Source: Chthoniobacter sp.
GTDB taxonomy: Bacteria > Verrucomicrobiota > Verrucomicrobiia > Chthoniobacterales > Chthoniobacteraceae
DNA length: 64,000 nucleotides
Reading direction: 5' to 3'
Assembly: GCA_021414005.1 (NCBI GenBank)
Contig: JAIOPH010000002.1
Location: 62,001 to 126,000, forward strand
The notes below the pieces were generated by a model. The model did no database searches and was not told where the DNA came from. It saw only the letters and a program-made list of their open reading frames with translations. The position numbers were made by a program, and so were the translations under genes. This document shows, piece by piece, positions 9,401-16,201 of the stretch (its first letter is position 1; every line of letters begins with the position of its first letter).

Positions 9401-10414
9401 CTGCGCGTTGATGCGGCCCTCCCAACTGCGCGGCTTTTCCGGCTCGCCGGTGAAGCGCAGCGCGAACCGCCGGAGCGTGCCCGGCTGCACCGGGAGACGC
9501 GGCGCGTGGAAGTAGGCGAGCGCGCGATCCACGGACACGTCCGCTGCCGTGACGGTCAGCGTGGTGTCGTAGCTTTTGGCGAGGTGCTCGCCCTTTTTGT
9601 CGAGCTGACTGCCCGCGAGCGCGAGCGCCGCGGTGCCGCCGAACGCGCGGACTTTGAGCTGGAGGCTGCCCTTCTTCTTGGCGCGTTTCGAGGCGTCGAA
9701 ATTGATCTTCTCAAAGACCAGTTCCGGTGCGAGCTGGAGATCGCGGATGGCGAGGTTGCGCGCCGCGTAGTTGGTCGCCGCTGCCAGATTCTCCCAGACC
9801 GGAACGCCCGGGATTTGCACCCGCGCCGCGCGAATCTCACCGGGCAGCCGCGGATCGAGCAGGAGGTGAAAGCCGCGGATTTCCGTGACGTTTTTCCCGG
9901 CGCGCACGGTCAGATTGAGGTTCTCGATTTTCACCCGGTCCGAGTAAAGCGCGGGCTGGCCGAGCAGCGTGTTGAGCGTTTGCGCGATGCTCTGTTTCTC
10001 CTGCTTTTCCCCGGTGCTCCTGCTGGGCAGCGCCTCGATTTCCAGCTCCATCTGGCTGATCTCGTAGCTGCTCAGAAACTCGCCGAGCCCGTGCTTCACG
10101 AGGCGCGGCAGGCTGTAGTCGAGCCGCACGCGCGCGATGTCGAGGCGGCGGACGGGATTCGGGAAATCGCCGACGGGCCGCGCGTGAATGCCGTCGATGG
10201 TGAGGTTGGTGAAAATGTTGCCCGAGAGCCGGAGATCGGCCTGCAGGTGCGCGTGCGCCGCCACGCGGACGAGGATGAAGCGGGCGCCGTGGTGAAAAAG
10301 CGGGCGGTGAAAAATGGCGAGGACCAGCGCCACCGGCAGCAGCCAGCGCAGGGCGCGGCGAAACCAACCGCGGCGCGGCTTCGCTTTCACAAGTGGAGGC
10401 GTGGGCTCCGGCAT
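6431..10414 (-). CDS. tamB: Translocation and assembly module protein TamB (DUF490 family)
   Basis: Very long AsmA/TamB-type protein spanning from the inner membrane to the outer membrane, where it works with TamA in outer-membrane protein or lipid delivery. The 1327-residue protein begins with a basic stretch and one membrane helix (about residues 16-45, RALRWLLPVALVLAIF). A long, repetitive beta-rich body of alternating hydrophobic residues follows. The C-terminal DUF490-like region has PPLPYGDIVSLLATGTT and VNTRFRMTDNLYFLGDIGVG and ends VKYLIRFR. Its stop shares a base with the tamA start and an ABC ATPase gene lies 53 bp upstream, so the three are probably cotranscribed. Large ORFs on the opposite strand are GC-driven shadows. 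Confidence 0.92.
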   Translation of the reverse strand: MPEPTPPLVKAKPRRGWFRRALRWLLPVALVLAIFHRPLFHHGARFILVRVAAHAHLQADLRLSGNIFTNLTIDGIHARPVGDFPNPVRRLDIARVRLDYSLPRLVKHGLGEFLSSYEISQMELEIEALPSRSTGEKQEKQSIAQTLNTLLGQPALYSDRVKIENLNLTVRAGKNVTEIRGFHLLLDPRLPGEIRAARVQIPGVPVWENLAAATNYAARNLAIRDLQLAPELVFEKINFDASKRAKKKGSLQLKVRAFGGTAALALAGSQLDKKGEHLAKSYDTTLTVTAADVSVDRALAYFHAPRLPVQPGTLRRFALRFTGEPEKPRSWEGRINAQLDDTRLTQLPIDRTELAIAFHDGHADLTSAQITAGKNRVAFTAQATLPASVSDFPRSSVDGELKLDAPDLATLTALLPAPFAGRLSGGGPITLRGGAATADLTLDAAQLAGPQLALRDGHARITATKRIDTPRLAPFEALDGDVSLDLTELRVNSFALDTAKLRAASHNERVTLDELDLRRAANAVTAQGTWRIPRDFKDAARAPGDVKFALKVPRLADFGIAANGRVLAGRLDGHGALQLADQVLTGAVQIDGGDFTLGDFKAPSLAIRISAAERAVTVEQFAIKLSDRDQLTARGTVSQQAPFSYDGQAIVNIRNVATLQPLLAVFGVKQTLAGALRIEWGGKGETVKKDAPLAQSGTLAIAVEKARIDKTDLREFKLAGFYGPGFAQSTELHVASGPTDFTGVLELKDDRLRLRDINLTQAKLTVLTGFIFLPIALDHPQQFIPLDGRIAANLNATKLDLEKLLASFGQTSPVSGNFTANLVTGGTLLEPVGHLKVTARGVQAKAVAALEPADLDLDLHYSKTPVRELTLAAVLRQPQIQPLTVKGRAPFDLDATLKDGRLDPKMPLDVTVLLPPSALAFVPKLAPQIRRLDGTAGLDVRVTGTVEKPVFSGAAAIELKGARLTDENIPGLGVLHAKLGFANDTLNIGAFDGELGGGTFRLGGTIKLPKLTEPVFDLRLQSKEVLLKRDDAITVRGDADIKIAGPLKAGMLTGTLFLTQSRFFKEIDILPIALPGKKAKPAPRAVQNRHATVSFPQPPLRDWKFDLAIKTRADDPFLVRGNLANGAAAVDLKFAGTGLAPYLEGSVRIEKFKASLPFSTLSISRGFVYFKKDEPFQPSLELQADSQLRDYLVHAYIYGRASDPQIQLNSEPPLPYGDIVSLLATGTTIGELGGSADVLASRAAMLAVQQLYRKAFKRGAAPPADEKKEDAGKFMDRFQVELGALDNRSGGQEVNTRFRMTDNLYFLGDIGVGGRFTGSVKYLIRFR

Positions 10415-10431
10415 CGGGCGCTCAAGCTAGC

Positions 10432-10459
10432 GGCCCACCTCCCGCATGCAAGGCGGGCC
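10432..10459 (-). promoter_or_regulatory. Intercistronic hairpin between the ABC ATPase gene and tamB
   Basis: On the minus strand, GGCCCGCCT pairs with AGGTGGGCC (one G-U pair) around a 10-base loop. It lies between the ATPase stop and the tamB ATG. There is no U-tract, so it is more likely an attenuating or RNA-stability stem than a full terminator. Structure only. Confidence 0.4.
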
Positions 10460-10467
10460 ACGCACCG

Positions 10468-11466
10468 CTACCCGGCGGGGGCTGCGGTCTTTTCATCCTG
10501 CTCGTGAAAAAGCTGGCGGATGACTTCCTCGACCGGCGGCTCCTGCACGCTGATGTCCGTGACTTTGCAGGTGCCCAGCACCTCCCGGCACACCTCCGTG
10601 ACCCGCGCCCGCAGCACGCGCAGGCGCACGCTCGACGGCGTCCGCTCCACCACCTCGCCGAATGCGCCCAGCTCGCACTCGGGCGCGCTTTCAAACGTGA
10701 GCCCGATGATCTTGTGCGTGGCAAAACGGTCGATGATCGCGCTGAGCGGCCCGTCGAAAAAGAGCCGTCCGTTATCAATGATGATCACGCGCTGGCACAG
10801 CTCCTGGATGTCCTGCATGTAGTGGCTCGTGAGCATGGTCACGATCTGCTTGCCGGCGTTGTAGGTGCGGAGAAATTCGCGGACTTTTTTCTGGCTGGTC
10901 ACATCCAGGCCGATGGTCGGCTCGTCGAGAAAAAGCACGCGCGGCGAGTGCAGCAGCGCGGCGATCAGCTCCATCTTCATGCGCTCGCCGAGCGAAAGTT
11001 CGCGGACCATCACGTCCAGCTTGTCGGCGCAATCGAGCAGCTCCGTCAGCTCGCCCACGATCTGCGTGTAGCGCGGACGCTCGATGCCGTAGATCGCGCG
11101 GTTCAGCTCCAGCGATTCGCGCGCCGGCAGATCCCACCACAGCGCGTTCTTCTGGCCCATGAGCAGCGAAAACTGGCGCTTCATCGCATCGTGCCGCTCC
11201 CACGGCACGAAGCCCAGCACCCGCGCCGTGCCCGACGTGGGATTGAGCAGCCCCGAGAGCATCTTCAGCACCGTCGTCTTGCCCGCGCCATTCGGCCCGA
11301 GGAAGCCCACGAACTCGCCCTCCTCGATGGAAAACGTGACGCCATCCGCCGCGCGCGTGTCTTCATAAACCCGTCGCCCCAGCCCCTTCACCGCGCCCCA
11401 CAGACCGGGGGCCTTTTTGTAGGTGCGGAAAACTTTGGTCAGACCTTTGGCTTCGATGGCGCTCAT
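10468..11466 (-). CDS. ABC transporter ATP-binding protein (ABC-2 exporter type)
   Basis: Nucleotide-binding subunit expected to power an ABC-2 type exporter. I chose the ATG at 11466 (MSAIEAKGLTKVFRTYKKAP), giving 332 residues; the longer frame upstream runs into repeat DNA. Motifs are Walker A GPNGAGKTT (near residue 60), a Q-loop GQKNALWWDLPA, the signature LSLGERMKMEL (a family variant of LSGGQ), Walker B VLFLDEPTIGLD and the H-loop LTSHYM. The phrases FVGFLGPNGAGKTT and MGQKNALWWDLPA match the ATPases that pair with ABC-2 or DUF990-like permeases. No permease gene lies beside it; tamB follows instead. The C-terminal 90 residues form a regulatory or helical domain. Confidence 0.9.
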   Translation of the reverse strand: MSAIEAKGLTKVFRTYKKAPGLWGAVKGLGRRVYEDTRAADGVTFSIEEGEFVGFLGPNGAGKTTVLKMLSGLLNPTSGTARVLGFVPWERHDAMKRQFSLLMGQKNALWWDLPARESLELNRAIYGIERPRYTQIVGELTELLDCADKLDVMVRELSLGERMKMELIAALLHSPRVLFLDEPTIGLDVTSQKKVREFLRTYNAGKQIVTMLTSHYMQDIQELCQRVIIIDNGRLFFDGPLSAIIDRFATHKIIGLTFESAPECELGAFGEVVERTPSSVRLRVLRARVTEVCREVLGTCKVTDISVQEPPVEEVIRQLFHEQDEKTAAPAG

Positions 11467-11784
11467 GTGCCCGCCACTTTGCACGAAGCCGCCGCCAAGG
11501 GAAGCGGCCAGCCGCCTGCCGGCTCTTCGTGAAAGAGCGCACCGGGGAGCGGGCGGAACGTTGGGTCGCGGGGGGAGGTCTGTCGGCGCGTTGGCCGCCC
11601 CGGAACCCGCCCGTGAAACGGAGTTTTGGCCGCTCCGGGATGCCCAAACGGAGGGTGGGAATGAGAGAAATGCCCCCTCAGGCTTGGTAGGCCCAAAGGG
11701 CGGGTTTTGGCGCGGAGGCGGCACGCTGGGCCGCTGGAGTAAAGCGTTGAAAACAAGCCGGCTAACCGTGCTAAACCGCCCTAA
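11467..11784. other. Non-coding stretch upstream of the ABC ATPase gene
   Basis: No supported gene was found in these roughly 320 bp. The frames that cross it give low-complexity translations with no recognisable motif. It should contain the promoter for the minus-strand ATPase-tamB-tamA operon, but no clear hexamer pair was identified. Confidence 0.45.
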
Positions 11785-12030
11785 TGCAGGCTGCACGGGG
11801 TCGCCCCACATAGTGGGGTGGGCCATTGCAGGCTGCACGGGGTCATCTCACATAGTTGGGTGGGTCATTGCAGGCTGCACGGGGTCATCCCACATAGTTG
11901 GGTGGGTCATTGCAGGCTGCACGAGGTCACCTCACATAGTTGGGTGAGTCATTGCAGGCTGCACGGGGCGTCCGGCGTCGCCGGGAGGGCCGCTGCAGGC
12001 TGCAATGGGGCACCCGAGCATCCCGATCGG
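11785..12030. repeat. 42-bp tandem repeat array with a hairpin in each unit
   Basis: Units begin with TGCAGGCTGCA at 11785, 11827, 11869, 11911, 11953 and 11994, so the period is 42 bp (41 for the last step). Each unit pairs this near-palindromic box with a second stem: CCCAC..GTGGG in units 1 and 3, CTCAC..GTGGG in unit 2, CTCAC..GTGAG in unit 4, and CCGGC..GCCGG in unit 5. Unit 6 is degenerate. The period is a multiple of three, so open frames cross it, but no frame has a plausible start or known protein. A structured repeat locus is the safer reading. Confidence 0.85.
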
Positions 12031-12298
12031 GCCGTGGCGCTCTGCATTGGGGCACTTCATCATCGCATTTTGGCTTCATTTTTCCGCCCCCGCCCCCCGG
12101 GAAACACCGCCGCCCAAACCGCCGAGCTCGGCGGCGCCATGGCCAACGCGTGGCGGAGGAGAACATGGCTGTTTTGGGGGGCGGGGCAGGACGGGATGCT
12201 GCGACCGCCCGTCCGGGCCGCATTTCGTCGCGATGCGACGGAGTAAATCTCACGTTCCCAAACGCAGCTTCAGAACGAGGGGGAAAAATCCCATCCCC
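12031..12298. other. Non-coding stretch between the repeat array and the LRR gene
   Basis: No gene is supported here. A perfect 6-bp hairpin (CGTCGC-GAT-GCGACG) lies at 12226-12240. A decayed repeat-unit remnant (TGCATTGGGGCAC) is visible near 12042-12054. Nothing else was recognised. Confidence 0.4.
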
Positions 12299-12832
12299 TT
12301 AGGGGCCGGAGACGATGATCGCCGGATGCTTCGCTTTGAAAGCCGCCACGGCCTCCGCGTTCAGTCCCGTGCAGCGGTCGAGGTTGAGGTACTGCAAATG
12401 TGTGAGGCCGGCCAACGGGGCGAGGTCTTTCACCTCTGCGTCGCCGAGAATGAGCGTCCGCAGCCGGGTGAGCCCGCGGAGCGCGTCCACGTTCCGGCTA
12501 GCCCGGGCCTGCAGGAAGATCGGGTCGAGGCGGAGGAGCAGGGGCCGGAGCGGGGCGAGGTCGGTGCCGTAGGGAAGGATCAGCTCGCGCTTGTGCTCGA
12601 GCCAGGTGGCGCGGCGGAAGGCGGCGTGCCAGTCCGCGCGGATGGCGGCAAAGGGCGTGGGGCTTTCCTCAAAGGCGAACCGCGCCGCCCGCGCCTCGCG
12701 CACGGCGGCGCGGTAGTCATACGCGCGCCAGACGCTCCAACCGCCGGTGGCGAGCACCACCACGCCCAGCACCCAGCCGAACACCGGGAGCCAGCGGAAA
12801 CGCGCGGGGACGGTCGGTCGGTCGTCGGGCAT
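12299..12832 (-). CDS. Membrane-anchored leucine-rich repeat protein
   Basis: Small protein of 177 residues starting MPDDRPTVPARFRW. It has one membrane helix (about residues 15-35, PVFGWVLGVVVLATGGWSVW), a helical linker, and two or three short leucine-rich repeats in its second half. The repeats (LRGLTRLRTLILGDAEVKDL, then LAGLTHLQYLNLDRCTGL) have LxxLxxLxxLxL spacing. The topology suggests the repeats lie outside the cytoplasmic membrane, perhaps for protein binding. I took the internal ATG at 12832 because the upstream extension is basic, low-quality sequence that overlaps the facing gene's leader. The partner and function are unknown. Confidence 0.72.
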   Translation of the reverse strand: MPDDRPTVPARFRWLPVFGWVLGVVVLATGGWSVWRAYDYRAAVREARAARFAFEESPTPFAAIRADWHAAFRRATWLEHKRELILPYGTDLAPLRPLLLRLDPIFLQARASRNVDALRGLTRLRTLILGDAEVKDLAPLAGLTHLQYLNLDRCTGLNAEAVAAFKAKHPAIIVSGP

Positions 12833-12943
12833 CCCGCACCCTTGCCCCACCCCGCCCGGATGGGAAGTGGGAAACTCCAACCCGCCTCGCAGGCAGCCCC
12901 TTATCCCTCGACAAAGTGCCCAACCCAGTTCCAATCCCTGCCA

Positions 12944-13339
12944 ATGGCACTGCCCGATTTCATCTTCTCAGCGTTTGTGGTCTTATGCTGGCTGGTGTTC
13001 ACGGTCGCACTGCGGCGGAGCATGGTCCTCCGGACGCACCGCCTTTCGATAATGAAGCGTCGCCTGATCTTCTTTATCGTGCTCTCGATGTTGATGCTTG
13101 GGATTCGGCTCGCCGCTTGGGTTTGCTATTCGGATACTTATCGCAATGAGCAGGCGCAGAGCGGCGGGGAGCACTTTCTAATGGATTGTGTCGCGGAGGT
13201 TCTGTTGGAGCCGGAGTGCGGATTTACCCGTGGCTCCATGAATCTTGTCCTGACCAATCTGCCTGTGGTGGTCTGCGGTTCTACGCTGCTCTGGTCCGCT
13301 TTCTTTTCCTGGTTCCTCTTCCGGCATGAGCGGAATTAA
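12944..13339 (+). CDS. Small integral membrane protein of unknown function
   Basis: Unrecognised 131-residue protein, MALPDFIFSAFVVLCWLVFT onwards. It has three predicted membrane helices (about 5-22, 38-58 and 100-125). A basic loop RRSMVLRTHRLSIMKRR follows the first helix and suggests a cytoplasmic face. Cysteines occur in helix 2 and the periplasmic loop. No clear Shine-Dalgarno sequence precedes the ATG. It is divergent from the LRR gene and convergent with the DUF1015 gene. A longer open frame extends upstream through the repeat array but is not credible. Confidence 0.6.
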   Translation: MALPDFIFSAFVVLCWLVFTVALRRSMVLRTHRLSIMKRRLIFFIVLSMLMLGIRLAAWVCYSDTYRNEQAQSGGEHFLMDCVAEVLLEPECGFTRGSMNLVLTNLPVVVCGSTLLWSAFFSWFLFRHERN

Positions 13340-13363
13340 CGGCGGTGAGCCCGCGCCCGCGCT

Positions 13364-14584
13364 TTAGAAAGTGTGGATGAAGAGGCCGCTGCGGAGCTTG
13401 GGCTCGAACCAGGTGCTTTTCGGGGGCATGATCTGGCCGGCGTCGGCGATGGCCATGAGCTGGGCGACGGTAGTGGGATACATGCTGAAGGCGATGGCGG
13501 CTTTGCCGGAATCGACCAATTTCACCAACTCGCCGGGGCCGCGGATGCCGCCGATGAAGTCGATGCGCTTGCTGGTGCGGGGGTCATCGATGCCGAGGAG
13601 GGGGGCGAGGACGCGGTCCTGGAGGGCGGTGACATCGAGCTGGGAGATGGGGTCGGCATCGGGCGCGGGCCGCCAGGTGAGGTCGTGCCAGGTGCCGCCG
13701 AGGTACATGCGGATTTCGCCGGGGCGGGTGGGTGTGGGGGAGGTGGCGGAGCGGAGGGTGAAGACGCGGGAGATGGCTTCGAGGAGGGTCTCGCGGGTGT
13801 GGGTGTGGAGGTCGTGGACGGCGCGGTTGTAGGGGAGGATCTGGAGCTGGCTGGCGGGGAAGAGGACGGCGAGGAACCAGTTGTAGTCTTCGGTGCCGGT
13901 GTGGGCGGGGTTGGCTTCGCGGCGTTCGCGGCCGACGCGGCAGGCGCTGGCAGTGCGGTGGTGGCCATCGGCGACGTAGGCGAGGGGGATGGCGCGGAAG
14001 TTTTCCACAAAGGCGGCGCCGCCGGGGATGCGCCAGACGGTGTGCTGGATGCCGTCGGGGGCGGTGAAGTCGTAGAGCGGGGCGGTCTGCAGGACGGCGG
14101 CGGTGAGGGTGTCGAGGGCCGGGGAGTCGCGGTAGGTGAGGAAGACGGGGCCGGTGTCGGCGCTGAGGGTGCCGATGAGGCGGGTGCGGTCGTCCTCTTT
14201 GTCGCGCCGGGTTTTCTCGTGTTTTTTGATGATGTCGCGCTCGTAGTCCTCGATGTGGCAGAGGGCGGCGAGGCCGGTCTGGACGTGGGTGCCCATGCGC
14301 TGCTGGTAGAGGTAAAGGCAGGGCTCGGTTTCGCGGATGAGGGCGCCGCTGGTCTGGAGGGCGAGGAAGTTTTCGCGGGCGCGGGCATAGACGGCGTCGC
14401 TGTAGGGATCGGTGTCGGGCGGGAGGTCGATCTCAGCGCGATCGACGTGGAGGAGGCTGTGCGGGTGGCCGGCGGCGAGGGCGGCGGATTCGTCGCGGTT
14501 GACGACGTCGTAGGGGACGCAGGCGACTTCGGCGACGAGGGCGGGAGCGGGACGGAGACCGGTAAAGGCGGAGATGCGGAGCAT
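13364..14584 (-). CDS. DUF1015 family protein
   Basis: Conserved uncharacterised protein of 406 residues starting MLRISAFTGLRPAP. The N-terminal text (AFTGLRPAPALVAEVACVPYDVVNRDE) and the core segments YLYQQRMG and AYVADGHHRTASA are hallmarks of DUF1015. The HHR-containing segment resembles the ParB/sulfiredoxin-like fold seen in related domains. The biochemical role is not established. The chosen start removes 48 non-conserved residues encoded by the region between the divergent genes. It ends 25 bp from the convergent small membrane protein gene. Confidence 0.85.
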   Translation of the reverse strand: MLRISAFTGLRPAPALVAEVACVPYDVVNRDESAALAAGHPHSLLHVDRAEIDLPPDTDPYSDAVYARARENFLALQTSGALIRETEPCLYLYQQRMGTHVQTGLAALCHIEDYERDIIKKHEKTRRDKEDDRTRLIGTLSADTGPVFLTYRDSPALDTLTAAVLQTAPLYDFTAPDGIQHTVWRIPGGAAFVENFRAIPLAYVADGHHRTASACRVGRERREANPAHTGTEDYNWFLAVLFPASQLQILPYNRAVHDLHTHTRETLLEAISRVFTLRSATSPTPTRPGEIRMYLGGTWHDLTWRPAPDADPISQLDVTALQDRVLAPLLGIDDPRTSKRIDFIGGIRGPGELVKLVDSGKAAIAFSMYPTTVAQLMAIADAGQIMPPKSTWFEPKLRSGLFIHTF

Positions 14585-14734
14585 AGGGCGGAGAGAAAAG
14601 GGAATTGCGCGGCGCGGCGCAAGCGGGGAGCGGCGGCGATGGGACTGGAGGGCTGCTTTTTTCCGCGCATGGATGGGGCGCAGATTTTTCTCTGCAAAGT
14701 TCCCGCGCCTTGGCAGGGTCGCCGACACTTACCC

Positions 14735-15136
14735 ATGAAAACATTCCTCCTCACCGCTCTCTCGTTTCTCACTCTCGGACTCGCCGCCAGCCGCGCGCAG
14801 GACGATGGCTCGCTGCCCTTTCCGGTGAGCGTGGGTGGGCAGGCGGCGACTTACAAAAAGGGCGAGCCTTTTGCCAAGCTGGCGAAGCCGGTGAAGAACG
14901 ACGCGCCGATCGACGTGACGGCCAAGGCGGATCAAATGATCATCATCAACGTCCACAAGACCGACGCCAAAGGTGCGCCGGTGGCGGGCGCGCAGCCGGC
15001 GATCATCCTGCTGCAAAACACGAACAAGGGTTCACTCGCCGGCACGATGGATAAGCAGAAGCTCGCGGCGGGCGACTATCTGCTGAGTGTGGTCGCCGAG
15101 GGCAAAACGTCGTCGATCCTTTTCAAGATCGAGTAG
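14735..15136 (+). CDS. Small secreted protein of unknown function
   Basis: A 133-residue exported protein with a clean signal peptide (MKTFLLTALSFLTLGLAASR, cleavage probably after SRA). The mature domain of about 110 residues contains KNDAPIDVTAKADQMIIINV and ends LLSVVAEGKTSSILFKIE, suggesting a compact beta-sandwich. No enzyme motif was seen. It lies 88 bp upstream of the ThuA-domain gene on the same strand; the first 17 nt of the two genes are identical and the signal peptides are similar. It is probably cotranscribed with the ThuA and heme-protein genes, so a role in periplasmic carbohydrate breakdown is possible but unproven. Confidence 0.72.
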   Translation: MKTFLLTALSFLTLGLAASRAQDDGSLPFPVSVGGQAATYKKGEPFAKLAKPVKNDAPIDVTAKADQMIIINVHKTDAKGAPVAGAQPAIILLQNTNKGSLAGTMDKQKLAAGDYLLSVVAEGKTSSILFKIE

Positions 15137-15224
15137 CCGGCGGGTGGCAGGTCGCCACACGTGTGGCAATCGCGCGGCAACGGGCTTGCCAGCGCGCGCG
15201 CGGCCCGGCAGTTTTCGCCGCACT

Positions 15225-16082
15225 ATGAAAACATTCCTCCTTGCCTCCCTCGCTCTCACGCTCGCGGCCAGCGCTGCCGACAAAATCAAAGTGCTCATCG
15301 TGGACGGACAGAATAACCACGACTGGAAGATGACCACGCCGGTGCTGAAGGCGATCATGGAGGAGCCGGGCATTTTCGCGGTCGAGGTGTCCACGGCACC
15401 GGGTGGGGCGGCGGTGGAGGCGTGGCAGCCGAAGTTTTCCGACTACGCCGTGGTCATCTCGAATTACAACGGCCACCTCTGGTCGGCGGCGACGCAGGAG
15501 GCGTTTGAGAAATTCGTGAGCGGCGGCGGCGGCTTCGTGAGCGTTCACGCCGCGGACAATGCCTTCCCGGAGTGGAAGGCGTATAACGAGATGATCGGCG
15601 TGGGGGGCTGGGGCGGGCGCAATGAAAAGAGCGGCCCGTATCTGCGCCTGCGGGAGGGCAAGTGGACTTTCGACACCACGCCCGGCGGTGGTGGCAGCCA
15701 CGGCTCGCAGCACGAGTTTGTGCTGAACAACCATGCGCCCGCACATCCCGTGATGGCCGGCCTGCCCACAGCCTTTATGCACCGGCAGGACGAACTCTAC
15801 AACCGCCTGCGCGGTCCGGCGAAAGACGTGACGGTGCTCGCGAGCGCGATGTCGCCCAAGGACAAGGGCGGCAGCGGCGAAGAGGAGCCGCTGCTGATGG
15901 CGATTCCCTTTGGCAAGGGCCGCGTCTTTCACACCGCACTGGGCCACGGTGCGGAAGCGGTGCATTGCGTCGCCTTTGCCGTGACGCTCCAGCGCGGAGC
16001 GGAGTGGGCGGCCACGGGAAAGGTCACGCAGAAAGTCCCGGCGGACTTCCCGGACGACAAGGCCAGCAAGGCGCGTCCGTAG
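15225..16082 (+). CDS. Secreted ThuA-domain protein (trehalose utilisation-like)
   Basis: ThuA-like proteins have a class I glutamine amidotransferase-like fold and are frequent in PVC bacteria beside sugar-degrading genes; the exact reaction is not settled. The 285-residue protein has a signal peptide (MKTFLLASLALTLAASAADK). The core starts KIKVLIVDGQNNHDW and continues with YAVVISNYNGHLW, FVSGGGGFVSVHAADNAFPEW and YNEMIGVGGWGGRNEKSG, all typical of ThuA. HPVMAGLPTAFMHRQDELYN is the usual late motif. It lies 119 bp upstream of a large PVC-type heme protein on the same strand, a common pairing. Confidence 0.9.
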   Translation: MKTFLLASLALTLAASAADKIKVLIVDGQNNHDWKMTTPVLKAIMEEPGIFAVEVSTAPGGAAVEAWQPKFSDYAVVISNYNGHLWSAATQEAFEKFVSGGGGFVSVHAADNAFPEWKAYNEMIGVGGWGGRNEKSGPYLRLREGKWTFDTTPGGGGSHGSQHEFVLNNHAPAHPVMAGLPTAFMHRQDELYNRLRGPAKDVTVLASAMSPKDKGGSGEEEPLLMAIPFGKGRVFHTALGHGAEAVHCVAFAVTLQRGAEWAATGKVTQKVPADFPDDKASKARP

Positions 16083-16160
16083 GGCGGGCGGTGAGAGCGC
16101 GGTCGCTTTCCGCAAGCCGGGAGCGGGACGGCGCGGGCGCGTGGTTTTTTCAAAAACATT

Positions 16161-16191
16161 CTAGGAAAAGCGGCGTGAAGCTGTTTCCTAG
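16161..16191. promoter_or_regulatory. Inverted repeat just upstream of the heme-protein gene
   Basis: CTAGGAAA at the left and TTTCCTAG at the right form a perfect 8-bp inverted repeat, extended by GC pairs inside. It ends 10 bp before the ATG at 16202, where a Shine-Dalgarno sequence would be expected and none is seen. It could be an operator or a 5' leader stem that limits translation. Structure only. Confidence 0.5.
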
Positions 16192-16201
16192 CACCTCTCT
16201 T

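Noticed and set aside
11785..12030. A CRISPR array
   Set aside because: The units are contiguous near-identical repeats without unique spacers, and no cas gene is near.
11818..12246. A repeat protein made of 14-residue units from the 42-bp array
   Set aside because: The period is a multiple of three, so open frames arise by chance in several phases; none has a ribosome-binding site, a domain or a sensible continuation.
13373..15136. A 587-residue plus-strand frame across the DUF1015 gene
   Set aside because: Only its last 133 residues (from 14735) are real, starting with a signal peptide; the rest is a Gly/Ala/Asp-rich shadow of DUF1015.
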